64,000 nucleotides of DNA. Origin: Diaminobutyricibacter sp. McL0608. GTDB taxonomy: Bacteria; Actinomycetota; Actinomycetes; Actinomycetales; Microbacteriaceae. The stretch is taken from positions 3,658,001 through 3,722,000 of the forward strand of contig NZ_CP154826.1 of NCBI RefSeq assembly GCF_039613825.1, in the 5' to 3' direction. Of this stretch, positions 33,520-41,797 are shown piece after piece; positions within the stretch are counted from its first letter, which is position 1, and every line of letters begins with the position of its first letter. The notes under the pieces are model-generated. The model did not search any database, had not been told where the DNA came from, and was given only the letters and a program-made list of their open reading frames with translations. The position numbers and the translations under genes are program-made.

Positions 33520-33555
33520 GGAGGGGGTGGTTCGCTTGACGCGGGCCACCCTCCT
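33520..33555. terminator. Imperfect hairpin between convergent genes
   Basis: GGAGGGGGTGG (33520-33530) can pair with CCACCCTCC (33547-33555) with a 2-nt bulge and a 16-nt loop, followed by TTACTG. It lies in the 63-bp gap between the secreted protein stop (33491) and the thioesterase stop (33555) on opposite strands. It has no U-run, so its terminator function is tentative. Confidence 0.35.
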
Positions 33556-34334
33556 TACTGTGCGGGGCGGACGGTCAGGATCTGCTCCGCGCGACCGACG
33601 GGCCCCTTCGTGTCGTGCAGAACACTGCTGGTCAGGCCGTGGCCCGCTGGGCCGAAGGTGACGGTGGTGTCGAGGCCGACCCACGAGCCTTCTGGCTGCC
33701 GGTAGAGGTGGATGGTCAGGTCCAGGTTCGGATACAGCCAGAGCGTGGGCGGCTGGCGCACCGCGATGCCGTTGGCGGTGTCGACCAGGGCGATGAAGGA
33801 CGCGTGGGGGGATGCGCTCTCACCGGCCACGAGTCGGGTGTCGGTTCCGATCCATCCGGTCGCGCGGCCGGGCACCGGCGGACGGAGCGGCCTTATCTCG
33901 ATCGAATCGATGTACCCTCCCGGCCAGGTGTCGTCCATCGGCCATGGGCTCAGGCCCTCCGGCCCTGGCAGGGCCTCGGGCTCTCCGCCCGCCACCGCCG
34001 TCGTGTCGACGACCTGGATGAACCACGCCCGCGCGAGGACCACGGTTCGCCCTCCGATGACGACGCTCGCCTCGACGAGCTCGATCGTGCGCCCGGACCG
34101 GATCGTCTCGACGCTGATCGTGCAGTCGTCGGCCGCGAGGAAGCCGAGGATGTCGAAGCTGATGCGGCCGAGCTGCTTACTGTCCGGTGCCAGGGTGGCC
34201 CGGTGAAGGTCGATCGCGTGCACGATGAGACCGCCCAGCGGACTGAAATGGATCTCGGCAGCGTTCCACGCGCCACCGGCGTGAACCGTGGGCCGGAATC
34301 GTTCGTCGTCCAGTCGTTCGAAGTACGCGTCCAT
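33555..34334 (-). CDS. Acyl-CoA thioesterase-like (double hot-dog) protein
   Basis: 259 residues with two hot-dog halves: WNAAEIHFSPLGGLIVHAIDLHRA with ISFDILGF and RTIELVEASVVIGGRTVVLARAWFIQ in the first, and GWIGTDTRLVAGES, SFIALVDTANGIAV, LDLTIHLYRQPEGSWVGLDT and GLTSSVLHDTKGPVGRAEQILTV in the second. This is the TesB-like thioesterase-superfamily pattern. Expected to hydrolyse or bind acyl-CoA in the cytosol; chain specificity unknown. Divergent from the FadR-type regulator 89 bp away. Confidence 0.83.
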   Translation of the reverse strand: MDAYFERLDDERFRPTVHAGGAWNAAEIHFSPLGGLIVHAIDLHRATLAPDSKQLGRISFDILGFLAADDCTISVETIRSGRTIELVEASVVIGGRTVVLARAWFIQVVDTTAVAGGEPEALPGPEGLSPWPMDDTWPGGYIDSIEIRPLRPPVPGRATGWIGTDTRLVAGESASPHASFIALVDTANGIAVRQPPTLWLYPNLDLTIHLYRQPEGSWVGLDTTVTFGPAGHGLTSSVLHDTKGPVGRAEQILTVRPAQ

Positions 34335-34423
34335 CGGTTCCTGTCGTCTCCCGCATTCAGTTTCTACGCATCATCTCGCGAGACCTCCCGGGCTCGCAAA
34401 CATCCGACCATTAGGCTGGGGAG

Positions 34424-35095
34424 ATGGCTGTCACCGACGAGGCGATCCTCAAGATCAAAGACATGATCCTGTCCGGCGAACTCGCCCCCGGAGACCGCCT
34501 GCCGCCCGAACAGCAGCTCAGCGAACGGCTCGGGCTCTCACGCAGCTCCCTGCGCGAAGCCGTCAAGGCACTCGAAGTGATCCGCGTGCTCGACGTGCGA
34601 CGCGGAGACGGAACCTACGTCACCAGCCTCGAACCGCAGCTCCTGCTCGAAGCGATGTCCTTCGTCGTCGACCTCCACGACGACTCGTCGGTCCTCGAGA
34701 TCTTCGCCGTGCGGCGCATCCTCGAACCGGCCGCTGCGGCACTCGCCGCCGCCGCCATGACTGAAGAGACCGCCCAGGCGCTGCGGTCCGAAGTGAACGC
34801 GGTCGACGTCTCGACGAGCGTCGAGGGACTCGTCGAGCACGACCTGGTGTTCCACAAACTCATCAGCGAAACGACCGGAAACGGTTATCTCGCGAGCCTC
34901 ATCGAGGGGCTGTCCAGCAGAACGGTGCGTGCGCGCGTGTGGCGCGGGCTCACCCAGGAGAACGCGGTCGCACGCACCCTGACCGAGCACCACGCCATCG
35001 TCGACGCCCTCGCCAACGGCGACGCCGAGCTTGCTCGAGCCTTGATGACCGTGCACATCAACGGCGTGGAGCAGTGGCTGCGCGAAGCGCTCTGA
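34424..35095 (+). CDS. GntR/FadR-subfamily regulator, probable fuconate pathway regulator
   Basis: 223 residues. Winged HTH at 1-75: KIKDMILSGELAPGDRLPPEQQLSERLG and SRSSLREAVKALEVIRVLDVRRGDGTYV; then the FCD ligand domain with VRRILEPAAAALAA, HDLVFHKLISETTGN and HHAIVDALANGDAELARALM (metal-binding His/Asp positions). It converges on L-fuconate dehydratase with a 9-bp gap and is similar over its whole length to the regulator at 59883 that borders the other fucose genes. The likely inducer is a sugar acid of that pathway. Confidence 0.88.
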   Translation: MAVTDEAILKIKDMILSGELAPGDRLPPEQQLSERLGLSRSSLREAVKALEVIRVLDVRRGDGTYVTSLEPQLLLEAMSFVVDLHDDSSVLEIFAVRRILEPAAAALAAAAMTEETAQALRSEVNAVDVSTSVEGLVEHDLVFHKLISETTGNGYLASLIEGLSSRTVRARVWRGLTQENAVARTLTEHHAIVDALANGDAELARALMTVHINGVEQWLREAL

Positions 35096-35103
35096 GGCAC
35101 GAC

Positions 35104-36390
35104 TCAGACGCGGCTTGCCCACGCATACTCGGCTCTCGACGACTGCCGCATCTCGGCGCCCGAGCCGGCGGCGGTCGGCGGCCAGTAGCGCCCGCCGTGC
35201 ACCTCCACTGGCGTGATGAAGTGTTCGTGGAGGTGATCGACGTATTCGATCATCCGGCCTTCGGTCGTTCCCGACACCGTCAGGTAGTCGAACATCGACA
35301 GGTGCTGGACGACCTCGCAGAGTCCTACGCCTCCGGCATGCGGGCACACGCGAACACCGAACTTCGCGGCCAGCAGCAGGATCGCGATGTTCTCGTTGAC
35401 CCCGGCGACACGACTCGCGTCGATCTGGAGCACGCTGAGCGCATCCGCCTGCAGGAACTGCTTGAACATCACCCGGTTCGCGCCGTGCTCGCCGGTTGCG
35501 ACCGGAATCGGCGCGATACCGCGGGCGATCGCAGCGTGGGCCAGGACGTCGTCGGGATTCGTCGGCTCTTCCACCCACGCGAGATCGAACGCGGCCAGGT
35601 GGGCGATCCAGTCGATCGCGTCGGCGACATCCCACCGCTGGTTCGCGTCGACAGCGATCGCGATGTCCGGTCCGACTGCGGCGCGCGCGATGCCGAGGCG
35701 TCGGATGTCATCCGCCCGATTCGCACCGACCTTCAGTTTGACCTGTGTGAATCCCTCCGCGACCGCTTCACGGCAGAGCCGGTCGAGCTTCGCGTCGTCG
35801 TAGCCGAGCCAGCCCGGTGTCGTCGTGTACGCGGGGTAGCCCGTTGAAAGGAGATGCTGACGGCGGGCTTCTCTCCCCGGCTGCGCCGCGCGGAGGATCT
35901 CCAGCGCATCGTCGCGGGTCAGGGCATCGGTCAGGTACCGGAAGTCGACGAGGGAGACGATCTCCTCGGGCGTCATCGCGGAAAGCAGCGCCCACAGCGG
36001 CTGCCCGGCGCGCTTCGCCTTGAGGTCCCAGAGCGCGTTCACCGCGGCGCCGATGGCCATGTGCATCACGCCCTTCTCCGGGCCCAGCCAGCGCAGCTGC
36101 GAGTCGTAGACGAGCTCGCGCCAGGTCGCGCCCATGTCTGAGAGCAGCTGTTCGACGTCGCGGCCCAGCAAGTGACCTTCGAGCGCGCGGATCGCCGCGA
36201 CCTCGACGTCGTTGCCGCGCCCGATCGTGAACACGAAGCCGTGGCCGTCGAGGCCGTCGTCACTGTCCGTGACGATTCGCAGGTAGGCGGCCGAGTAGTC
36301 CGGGTCCGGGTTCATCGCGTCGGACCCGTCGAGCATGGTCGAGGTCGGAAAGCGGATGTCACTCGTGTCGAGTGCGGTGATGGTGCTCAC
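35104..36390 (-). CDS. L-fuconate dehydratase (enolase superfamily)
   Basis: 428 residues. N-terminal [19 protein letters not shown] and [15 protein letters not shown] are distinctive for L-fuconate dehydratase. Barrel residues: [10 protein letters not shown] (catalytic Lys pair), AVDANQRWD (metal Asp), [10 protein letters not shown] (metal Glu), [10 protein letters not shown] (metal Glu) and [10 protein letters not shown] (catalytic His). It dehydrates L-fuconate to 2-keto-3-deoxy-L-fuconate. The GTG at 36390 precedes the homologous start; upstream frame is rejected. The pathway partners are at 57.0-61.6 kb, not adjacent. Confidence 0.92.
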   Translation of the reverse strand: MSTITALDTSDIRFPTSTMLDGSDAMNPDPDYSAAYLRIVTDSDDGLDGHGFVFTIGRGNDVEVAAIRALEGHLLGRDVEQLLSDMGATWRELVYDSQLRWLGPEKGVMHMAIGAAVNALWDLKAKRAGQPLWALLSAMTPEEIVSLVDFRYLTDALTRDDALEILRAAQPGREARRQHLLSTGYPAYTTTPGWLGYDDAKLDRLCREAVAEGFTQVKLKVGANRADDIRRLGIARAAVGPDIAIAVDANQRWDVADAIDWIAHLAAFDLAWVEEPTNPDDVLAHAAIARGIAPIPVATGEHGANRVMFKQFLQADALSVLQIDASRVAGVNENIAILLLAAKFGVRVCPHAGGVGLCEVVQHLSMFDYLTVSGTTEGRMIEYVDHLHEHFITPVEVHGGRYWPPTAAGSGAEMRQSSRAEYAWASRV

Positions 36391-36822
36391 GTAGTTCCTT
36401 CGTTGGACGATTACGCTCGAGCATAGACATCGGATGTCTTGTCTGTCAATTGCGCGCAAACCGTCGGATCGGGGGCGTGAATCGGGCGGAGGTCACCGGA
36501 TAGTTCAGATGTTCCGCGGGTGAGCGGCCCGTTAGCGGGCTGCTTGTCATTGGGCCCTGGCGACAAGCCACACCCTGGGCATCTTTTGATGAACGAGGAC
36601 AACTGGCGAGAAAACACCCACGCGCGAGCTGAGCACAGAAAGCGATTGCTGGGTCTGGCGTTTTTGCGTAACCAGGCGGCTGGGTTTGCGTCTACGTTAG
36701 GTGAGGGCGGTTGTCCTCCGGGTCGTTGACGCGTGTCCACGCCGGTTAGCCGGGTCGAGGACACGTGGCCAAACTGACGTTCCGTATGTGCCTGGCATTC
36801 CGCCACTCGCCTATGAGGTGAC
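36391..36822. other. Gene-poor 430-bp stretch of atypical composition
   Basis: Apart from the operator-like dyads near 36425, I see a 9-bp hairpin with one mismatch (AGCGGCCCG 36523-36531, CGGGCTGCT 36536-36544), a 7-bp inverted repeat CGTGTCC/GGACACG (36732-36738, 36759-36765), and a weak 46-codon frame from ATG 36589 without a ribosome site. Composition is less GC-biased than the neighbours, and no start/stop pair looks convincing. It may be the remains of an inserted segment. Confidence 0.4.
36425..36449. promoter_or_regulatory. Operator-like palindromes upstream of L-fuconate dehydratase
   Basis: AGACATC-G-GATGTCT (36425-36439) is a perfect 7-bp inverted repeat, directly abutted by TTGTCTGTCAA (36439-36449), which resembles the TTGTCTGACAA sites bound by some FadR-subfamily regulators. 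They lie 35-59 bp upstream of the GTG start and are good candidates for the regulator encoded at 34424. Confidence 0.5.
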
Positions 36823-36825
36823 TTG

Positions 36826-36996
36826 TTGAAATCGAATGTAGATATCGCTGTTGAAGCGCTGATGGCCGGCGCTGTGCTGTTTGCTGTGCAGCTGCTCTTT
36901 GGCACACAGCCGCCATGGCTTTATGCATGGCCGATCCTTGTGGTTGCTTTGGTCTACTTCGTCGAGGGTGCGAGAAACAGGAAGCGTAAGTCTTGA
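36826..36996 (+). CDS. Small two-helix membrane protein (56 residues, TTG start)
   Basis: A short frame begins at TTG 36826 (or TTG 36823), with GAGGTGA 6-9 nt upstream. The product starts KSNVDIAVEALMAGAVLFA and has hydrophobic segments at about 9-25 and 32-46 (LYAWPILVVALVYFV), then a basic tail EGARNRKRKS that places the C-terminus inside. Codon use is low-GC for this window (TTT, TTG, CTT, GCT), suggesting recent acquisition. The 3' end overlaps the methyltransferase stop on the other strand by 43 nt. Function unknown. Confidence 0.55.
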   Translation: MKSNVDIAVEALMAGAVLFAVQLLFGTQPPWLYAWPILVVALVYFVEGARNRKRKS

Positions 36997-37832
36997 TGAA
37001 GTAAGGAAAGTTTGAGCGGGGTGTGGCTCATTTGAGCTGATGTTTCCCGCCGACGAGCGACGTGCAGCACGGCGCCCCAGTGTCGGCGGAGCCTGCCGTC
37101 GTTGCGGAGTTCCAGGAGCCGCCTGACCTCGGCGTAGAGCCGTTCCCGCTTCCATGGCTCCATAGTGATGTGGTTCGAGAAAGTGCCGAGCAGGCGCAAA
37201 TACTCGTCGGCCGAGTATGTGACCTCCCAGTCGAATTGAGCGATCGCGGCGACCTCGAAGAGGCCGCTGTCCTCGATCTCCGCCCGCGAATCCGGCAGCT
37301 CTCCCGGCCGCGGCCGGTCGTCCGCCTTGGCTTCGCCGATCTCTTCGTAGACCTCCTGGAGCTGCAGGAAGATCGGGTCTCCCCCGTCCGGGAACACATG
37401 ACTCGCGCTCCAGAACGCGAGGTGACCCGCGACATCCAACAGCTCCCATGCCCTCCGGTAACGGATGCTGGGATCGAGCCAGTGCCAGGAGGTCGCCGCG
37501 AACACGAGATCGAACCTTTCGCCGACGGCCGGCGTCGTTTCGAATGCCCCGGTGATCACGGTCGCATTCGGGTATGCGGCAAGGTTGCGTCGCGCTGCGG
37601 CCGCGAGTTCCGCGCCGAGCTCGACACACGTCAACTGCATGCCCCGGCGGGCCAGAGGAAGCGTCGCTTTGCCTGTCGCGCACCCGATTTCGAGAATTCT
37701 GGCGCCGGACTTCAGCCCGGTGACGCGAAGAAGCGTCTCGTAGAGTTCATCCGGGTAGTCCGGCCGAGCCTGCTGGTACAGGTCGGCCGCAGAGTCGAAA
37801 CTGGCTCGCAGGTCTGGGAGATCGTCGGCCAT
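36954..37832 (-). CDS. Class I SAM-dependent methyltransferase
   Basis: 292 residues, Rossmann-type: SFDSAADLYQQARPDYP, motif I ILEIGCATGKATLPLA, acidic end CVELGAELAAAAR, FDLVFAATSWHWLDP. This is the UbiE/Methyltransf_11 subgroup seen in actinobacteria, often of unknown substrate. The family normally ends near GAVLHVARR; here about 27 extra residues follow (SAQMSHTPLKLSLLHQ...), read from the atypical flank, so the original stop may have been lost. Single gene. Confidence 0.85.
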   Translation of the reverse strand: MADDLPDLRASFDSAADLYQQARPDYPDELYETLLRVTGLKSGARILEIGCATGKATLPLARRGMQLTCVELGAELAAAARRNLAAYPNATVITGAFETTPAVGERFDLVFAATSWHWLDPSIRYRRAWELLDVAGHLAFWSASHVFPDGGDPIFLQLQEVYEEIGEAKADDRPRPGELPDSRAEIEDSGLFEVAAIAQFDWEVTYSADEYLRLLGTFSNHITMEPWKRERLYAEVRRLLELRNDGRLRRHWGAVLHVARRRETSAQMSHTPLKLSLLHQDLRFLFLAPSTK

Positions 37833-37874
37833 CGTCCCAGTCTCTCCGCGTCGCCGTCGGCTGTCGAGCGCAGG

Positions 37875-38696
37875 TCACTGCGCAGCGTCGCCGAAGAATC
37901 CGAGGAGCAGCACCGCGATCTTCTCCGGGGCGTTCAGATCGGGCGCGTTGTGATCGAGGCTGTCGACGATCTCGGCTCGCGCATTCGGCATGAGCGCCGC
38001 CAGCCGGCCCAGCACGTCGGTGAGATAGCGGGGGGACTTCGAGCCGCCGAGCAATACGGTGGGCACCTGGACCTCGGCGTACTCGGCGCCGTCGGAATCG
38101 TGAGAGACGATCTCCCGCATCTCGTTCGGGGTCGTGTGCATCAGCTGCCGCATCTCACGCCCGTCCGAACCGCTCAGCATGATCTGGGCGAACACTGTCA
38201 TCAACGGCATCGGCAGACTGAACGGCAGCAGCCGCGTGCCGCGAAGGAACACGGCCATCGCCGTCGCCTGCCGGCCCCGCGCTTCCTCTTCTTCGAACCG
38301 GGGAAGCCACGACGTGTCGAGCGATCCCCCGATGGAGACTCCCGGCTCGTAGACCGCCAGCCGCTCGATTCTCGGCTCGTGACGGGCGCACTGCAGCGCG
38401 ATCAGGCCGCCGTAGCTGTGGCCGAACACGCGGGATGCTCCCGTCGCGTCGAGGATGCAGCTGAGGTCCGTGGACTCCTTCTCTAGTTGATAATCCTCGC
38501 CCTGCGGCCCGCTGGCGCCGCGCCCGCGCCGTTCCATGACGTGAACGGTGAAGGCCGTGGACAACAGCTCGGCCAGCACGTCATAGTTGTGCGCCATGCG
38601 ATTGTTGCCCGGCACGATCACGAGGCCTGGCCCTCGGCCCCGTGTCTGAAAGGCGATGGCCGTTCCGCCCGTCGACGTGGTGAGGTTCTCGTCCAT
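37875..38696 (-). CDS. Alpha/beta hydrolase
   Basis: 273 residues. The N-terminus TTSTGGTAIAFQTRGRGPGLVIVPG leads to the oxyanion region, then ERRGRGASGP, the nucleophile elbow VFGHSYGGLIAL (Ser), the acid near VLLGGSKSPRYLTD, and the His in DSLDHNAPDLN. Complete triad. It resembles the hydrolases often paired with SARP or LuxR-type regulators, but no such regulator is adjacent. Two direct repeats precede the gene. Substrate unknown. Confidence 0.83.
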   Translation of the reverse strand: MDENLTTSTGGTAIAFQTRGRGPGLVIVPGNNRMAHNYDVLAELLSTAFTVHVMERRGRGASGPQGEDYQLEKESTDLSCILDATGASRVFGHSYGGLIALQCARHEPRIERLAVYEPGVSIGGSLDTSWLPRFEEEEARGRQATAMAVFLRGTRLLPFSLPMPLMTVFAQIMLSGSDGREMRQLMHTTPNEMREIVSHDSDGAEYAEVQVPTVLLGGSKSPRYLTDVLGRLAALMPNARAEIVDSLDHNAPDLNAPEKIAVLLLGFFGDAAQ

Positions 38697-38716
38697 GTCA
38701 CCATCATCGACGGAGG

Positions 38717-38748
38717 CGCTTACAGGGTGCTTGCAGCACGCTTACAGG
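38717..38748 (-). promoter_or_regulatory. Paired 10-bp direct repeats upstream of the hydrolase
   Basis: CGCTTACAGG occurs twice (38717-38726 and 38739-38748), exactly 22 bp apart, with a small dyad GTGCT-TGC-AGCAC between. Two direct repeats at two helical turns resemble SARP/BTAD-type activator sites. They lie 21-52 bp upstream of the hydrolase start. Confidence 0.5.
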
Positions 38749-38777
38749 CGACGCCCGTCGTGCGGAGCATCCGTCGA

Positions 38778-39197
38778 TCAGCAGGCGCAGCAGTCGACAC
38801 AGGCTGCCGCGGGGGCCGGCCCGTGCATCCAGATGCGCTGCACCAGGCGCTCCCAGCCGACGGCGGCGCGCTCCCTCAGCGTCGGCCGCTCCTCCTCGAA
38901 GAACACGTCATCGACGCACCGCACCGTCGTCAGCGTCCGCACGCGAACCGCGGCGATGTCGTGGAGGTTGTTGCGCTGCGAGCCGTCCCAGTTCGCGTAG
39001 AGATAGGCGCCGCCGAGTGCCGAGATCGAGCGGACCGGCACCCGGACGAACGAGTCCGGACCCGTGACGTAGGTCGCGTCTCCCCGGGCGATCTGCGCGG
39101 ACGCGGTCTGCGCATCCACGACGCCGTGTGGCGTGATCAGCGCGACGATGGCGCCGAGCTCATTGCGGGCGACGAGCTCGATCTTCAGGTCAGACAT
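38778..39197 (-). CDS. DUF3892-like protein with C-terminal cysteine cluster
   Basis: 139 residues. The centre (FVRVPVRSISALGGAYLYANWDGSQRNNLHDI) fits the small DUF3892 strand-turn pattern. The C-terminus ends in CVDCCAC, four cysteines in seven residues, which could bind a metal or be redox active. No membrane segment. It is transcribed from one of two copies of a 77-bp promoter element; the other copy drives an AKR. Divergent from the phosphorylase-like gene. Function unknown. Confidence 0.65.
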   Translation of the reverse strand: MSDLKIELVARNELGAIVALITPHGVVDAQTASAQIARGDATYVTGPDSFVRVPVRSISALGGAYLYANWDGSQRNNLHDIAAVRVRTLTTVRCVDDVFFEEERPTLRERAAVGWERLVQRIWMHGPAPAAACVDCCAC

Positions 39198-39209
39198 GGA
39201 ATCTCATGG

Positions 39210-39286
39210 TTCGATGCTAAAGACATTCATTCATCGAATCCAACAGTAAAAGGTTCTCGGATTCAGCAGTGGAGCCGATGAATCCC
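39210..39286. promoter_or_regulatory. 77-bp conserved promoter element, copy A
   Basis: It aligns without gaps to 46801-46877 with 59 of 77 bases the same. Reading on the minus strand it contains TTGGAT (39243-39238) and TAGCAT (39219-39214) separated by 18 bp, a plausible promoter for the DUF3892-like gene, and GAATCC/GGATTC copies at three positions that may be operator half-sites. The gap in conservation (39220-39229) falls in the spacer, as expected for selection on protein contacts. Confidence 0.65.
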
Positions 39287-39350
39287 CCTAAGCCTCAGTG
39301 TATCTTCGAGGATATGCACCGCTGAGTTCGGTGTGACGGAGGGACAGCTG

Positions 39351-40523
39351 ATGGCTGCTGACCGTGTGGCCCTCGCTCGTGACGTGATCACGTACGGCAC
39401 GACCGAGGCCGATATCGCCCTGACGTCGGGCCCGTCGTCGGGTGGCCTCCTGGCGGCTCCCTACGCGCCGACCCTCGTCACCACCCAGCACGATCTGGCG
39501 GCCCACTGGCCGCCCGGCACCGCTCCGTCCGCTCATCCGCCGACCGTGCGACCCGGCCCCGGCGACCCGCTTCCGCAGGCGGACTATGTGGTCATCACCT
39601 GGACGGTTCCCGAACAGCAGGCGCTGGTGGACGTGCTCGCACCGGGAGTGAAGCGCACCGAGTGGATCCCGTACGCCAGAAACTGGGAGACGGTGTTCAA
39701 GCCGTTCATCCGACCCGGTGCGCCTTCGCTGGCTGCCGGGCGGATGGCTTCGTACATGCCGGTCACGGTCGCCGGCAAGTCCGTACTGGTGATGAAGTCG
39801 GAGCTTCATCTCAATCAAGACGGCATGCACCTGCCCGACGGATCAGAATCCCTTCCCGTTGCGGATCTCTTCGCCCAGATCATCGACGAAGCCAAGCCGA
39901 AGCTGATCATCACCACCGGCACGGCCGGCGGCACGATGGACCAGAGCAACCTGGGCGACGTGATGGTCACCCGTGCAGCCCGGTTCCGCTGCAGGAGCGA
40001 GTTCAAGGGTGCGCCGTTCGCGGATTCGGCCTACGCGAGCGACTTCGACATCCCGACAGGGCGACTGGCCGACGCGACCACACTGATGCAGCTTCATGCC
40101 GCCCACCTCACCGAGCCCGCGATGGGCCCGGCGACCGAGCGCTACAACGACGGCACGGTCGTCCCGGGCTTCCCGAACACACCGAAGATCAGCGTGGAGG
40201 GCGTCGACTTCGCTGCCGGCCTGCCCATCCTGACGACGGACTACTTCGAATTCGGCACGTCCACCAACAAGCTGGGCGACGAAGGCTGCGGGGTCGAGAT
40301 GGGCGACGCCGTGCTGGGGATGGTGTGCGCCAAGCTGGGCGCGACGGCGCCGCGCTGGCTGGTGGTGCGCAACGCATCCGACCCGCAGATCAACGGACAC
40401 CTGCCGACCGACCCGGACGTGCAGGCGATGTGGGCGGTCTGGTTCTACGCCCAGTACGGCTACTGGACGTCGGTGAGCAGCGCACTCGCCTGCTGGGCGA
40501 TCGTCGTCGACGACAAGGGCTGA
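39351..40523 (+). CDS. Nucleoside phosphorylase-superfamily protein
   Basis: About 390 residues. The C-terminal half has the PNP/MTAN pattern: PKLIITTGTAGGTMDQSNLGDVMV, DYFEFGTSTNKLGDEGCGVEMGDAVLGMVC (substrate-binding Met-Glu region) and WLVVRNASDPQING (the catalytic Asp position). The N-terminal 140 residues are an extra domain (DYVVITWTVPEQQALVDVLAPGV) seen in phosphorylase-like proteins of unknown substrate. I choose the ATG at 39351, with GGAGGGACAGCTG upstream, over the GTG at 39333. No signal peptide. Confidence 0.8.
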   Translation: MAADRVALARDVITYGTTEADIALTSGPSSGGLLAAPYAPTLVTTQHDLAAHWPPGTAPSAHPPTVRPGPGDPLPQADYVVITWTVPEQQALVDVLAPGVKRTEWIPYARNWETVFKPFIRPGAPSLAAGRMASYMPVTVAGKSVLVMKSELHLNQDGMHLPDGSESLPVADLFAQIIDEAKPKLIITTGTAGGTMDQSNLGDVMVTRAARFRCRSEFKGAPFADSAYASDFDIPTGRLADATTLMQLHAAHLTEPAMGPATERYNDGTVVPGFPNTPKISVEGVDFAAGLPILTTDYFEFGTSTNKLGDEGCGVEMGDAVLGMVCAKLGATAPRWLVVRNASDPQINGHLPTDPDVQAMWAVWFYAQYGYWTSVSSALACWAIVVDDKG

Positions 40524-40595
40524 GGACCCCGGACGAGCGACCGGCCCGTGCCGCCAGAGGCGTACGGGCCGGTCGGGTCGGGCGGATCGGGTGAC

Positions 40596-41735
40596 TCAGC
40601 GCAGCGCGCCGAAGAAGTCCCGCAGGTCGCCGGTGAGCACATCCGGAACCTCGGCGGCCGCCCAGTGGCCGCCCTGGTCGAACTCGCTCCAGTGGACGAT
40701 GTTCGAGTTGTCGCGTTCCGCCCAGGGCCGGATCGTGCGGAAGTCGTCCGCGAAGACGGCGACACCCGTCGGCGCGTGGTTCACCGCGGGGGCGGCGCCG
40801 GAGTGCGCCTCCTCGTAGTACGAACGTGCGGCGGACGCACTGGTGTTGGTGAACCAGTAGATGGAGACCGTCGTGAGGATCTGGTCCTTGGTGAGCAGGC
40901 TTCCGTCGCCGAACGCGACGAGCAGCTCGCTCCAGGCCAGCTGGGCGGCCGGCGAATCGCTCAGGCCGAACGAGAGGGACTGCGGCCGGCTCGACATCGC
41001 CGCCGAGAACCCTGCGCGCTCCTGGAACGTTTCGAGGAATGCGAGTCCCGCCTGGTCTTTCTCACTGAGGTTCTCGAACTCGGCCGGGTCGCCGGACGGG
41101 AACGAGAACAGCTGCAGCACGTGGGTGCCGACCAGACCATCCGGGTTCAGGAGCCCGAGTTCGCGCCCGATCTGAGCGCCCCCGTCTGTACCGTGAGCGC
41201 CGTAGCGGTCGTAGCCGAGTCGCTTCATCAGCGTGTCCCAGGTCTGTGCGATCCGGGCCATCGTCCATCCGCGTTCGTGGGTCTGCCCGCTGAAACCGAA
41301 CCCGGGCATCGACGGGATGACGACACTGAACGCATCCTCGGCCTTGCCGCCGTAGGCGACCGGGTCGGTGAGCGGACCGATCATGTCCAGGTAGTCGGCG
41401 AACGAGCTCGGCCACCCGTGCGTAAGGATGAGCGGGAGCGCGTTCGGCTCGGGCGAGACGACGTGGATGAAGTGGATGGTCTGACCGTCGATCTCGGTCG
41501 TGAACTGCGGGAACCGGTTGATCTCGGCCTCCTGCGCGCGCCAGTCGTATTCGTTCAGCCAGTAGTCGACGAACTCCTTGACGAAGCTGACGGGAGCTCC
41601 GTAGACCCAGTCATCGCCGGGTGCTTCGAGAGGGTAGCGGGTGTGCGCGAGGCGGTACCGGAGGTCATCGAGGTCGGCCTGCGGCACGTCGATGCTGAAG
41701 GGGCGGATGGCGGTGATGGTGTCGGTGTTTGTCAT
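40596..41735 (-). CDS. Epoxide hydrolase with EHN domain
   Basis: 379 residues. The N-terminal EHN lid (IRPFSIDVPQADLDDLRYRLAHTRYP) precedes an alpha/beta hydrolase core: LILTHGWPSSFADYLD (oxyanion), FSVVIPSMPGFGFSGQ, nucleophile elbow AHGTDGGAQIGRELG (Asp), and a late FDQGGHWAAAEVPD (His). The family uses an Asp nucleophile to open epoxides. Divergent from the WYL regulator 62 bp away, which probably controls it. Confidence 0.9.
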   Translation of the reverse strand: MTNTDTITAIRPFSIDVPQADLDDLRYRLAHTRYPLEAPGDDWVYGAPVSFVKEFVDYWLNEYDWRAQEAEINRFPQFTTEIDGQTIHFIHVVSPEPNALPLILTHGWPSSFADYLDMIGPLTDPVAYGGKAEDAFSVVIPSMPGFGFSGQTHERGWTMARIAQTWDTLMKRLGYDRYGAHGTDGGAQIGRELGLLNPDGLVGTHVLQLFSFPSGDPAEFENLSEKDQAGLAFLETFQERAGFSAAMSSRPQSLSFGLSDSPAAQLAWSELLVAFGDGSLLTKDQILTTVSIYWFTNTSASAARSYYEEAHSGAAPAVNHAPTGVAVFADDFRTIRPWAERDNSNIVHWSEFDQGGHWAAAEVPDVLTGDLRDFFGALR

Positions 41736-41797
41736 AACTGCACGCTATGAGGCAATGCGGCATGGTTCGTTCCTCAATTCCGTGACATTCTGGACGG

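Noticed and set aside
36523-36544. Hairpin considered as part of a tRNA-like or attachment site
   Set aside because: Only one stem, no anticodon or T arm, and no integrase or direct repeat nearby.
36411-36905. 164-residue minus-strand frame in the atypical segment
   Set aside because: No ribosome site, many Ser/Pro/Arg codons and antisense to the small membrane protein; no recognisable motif.
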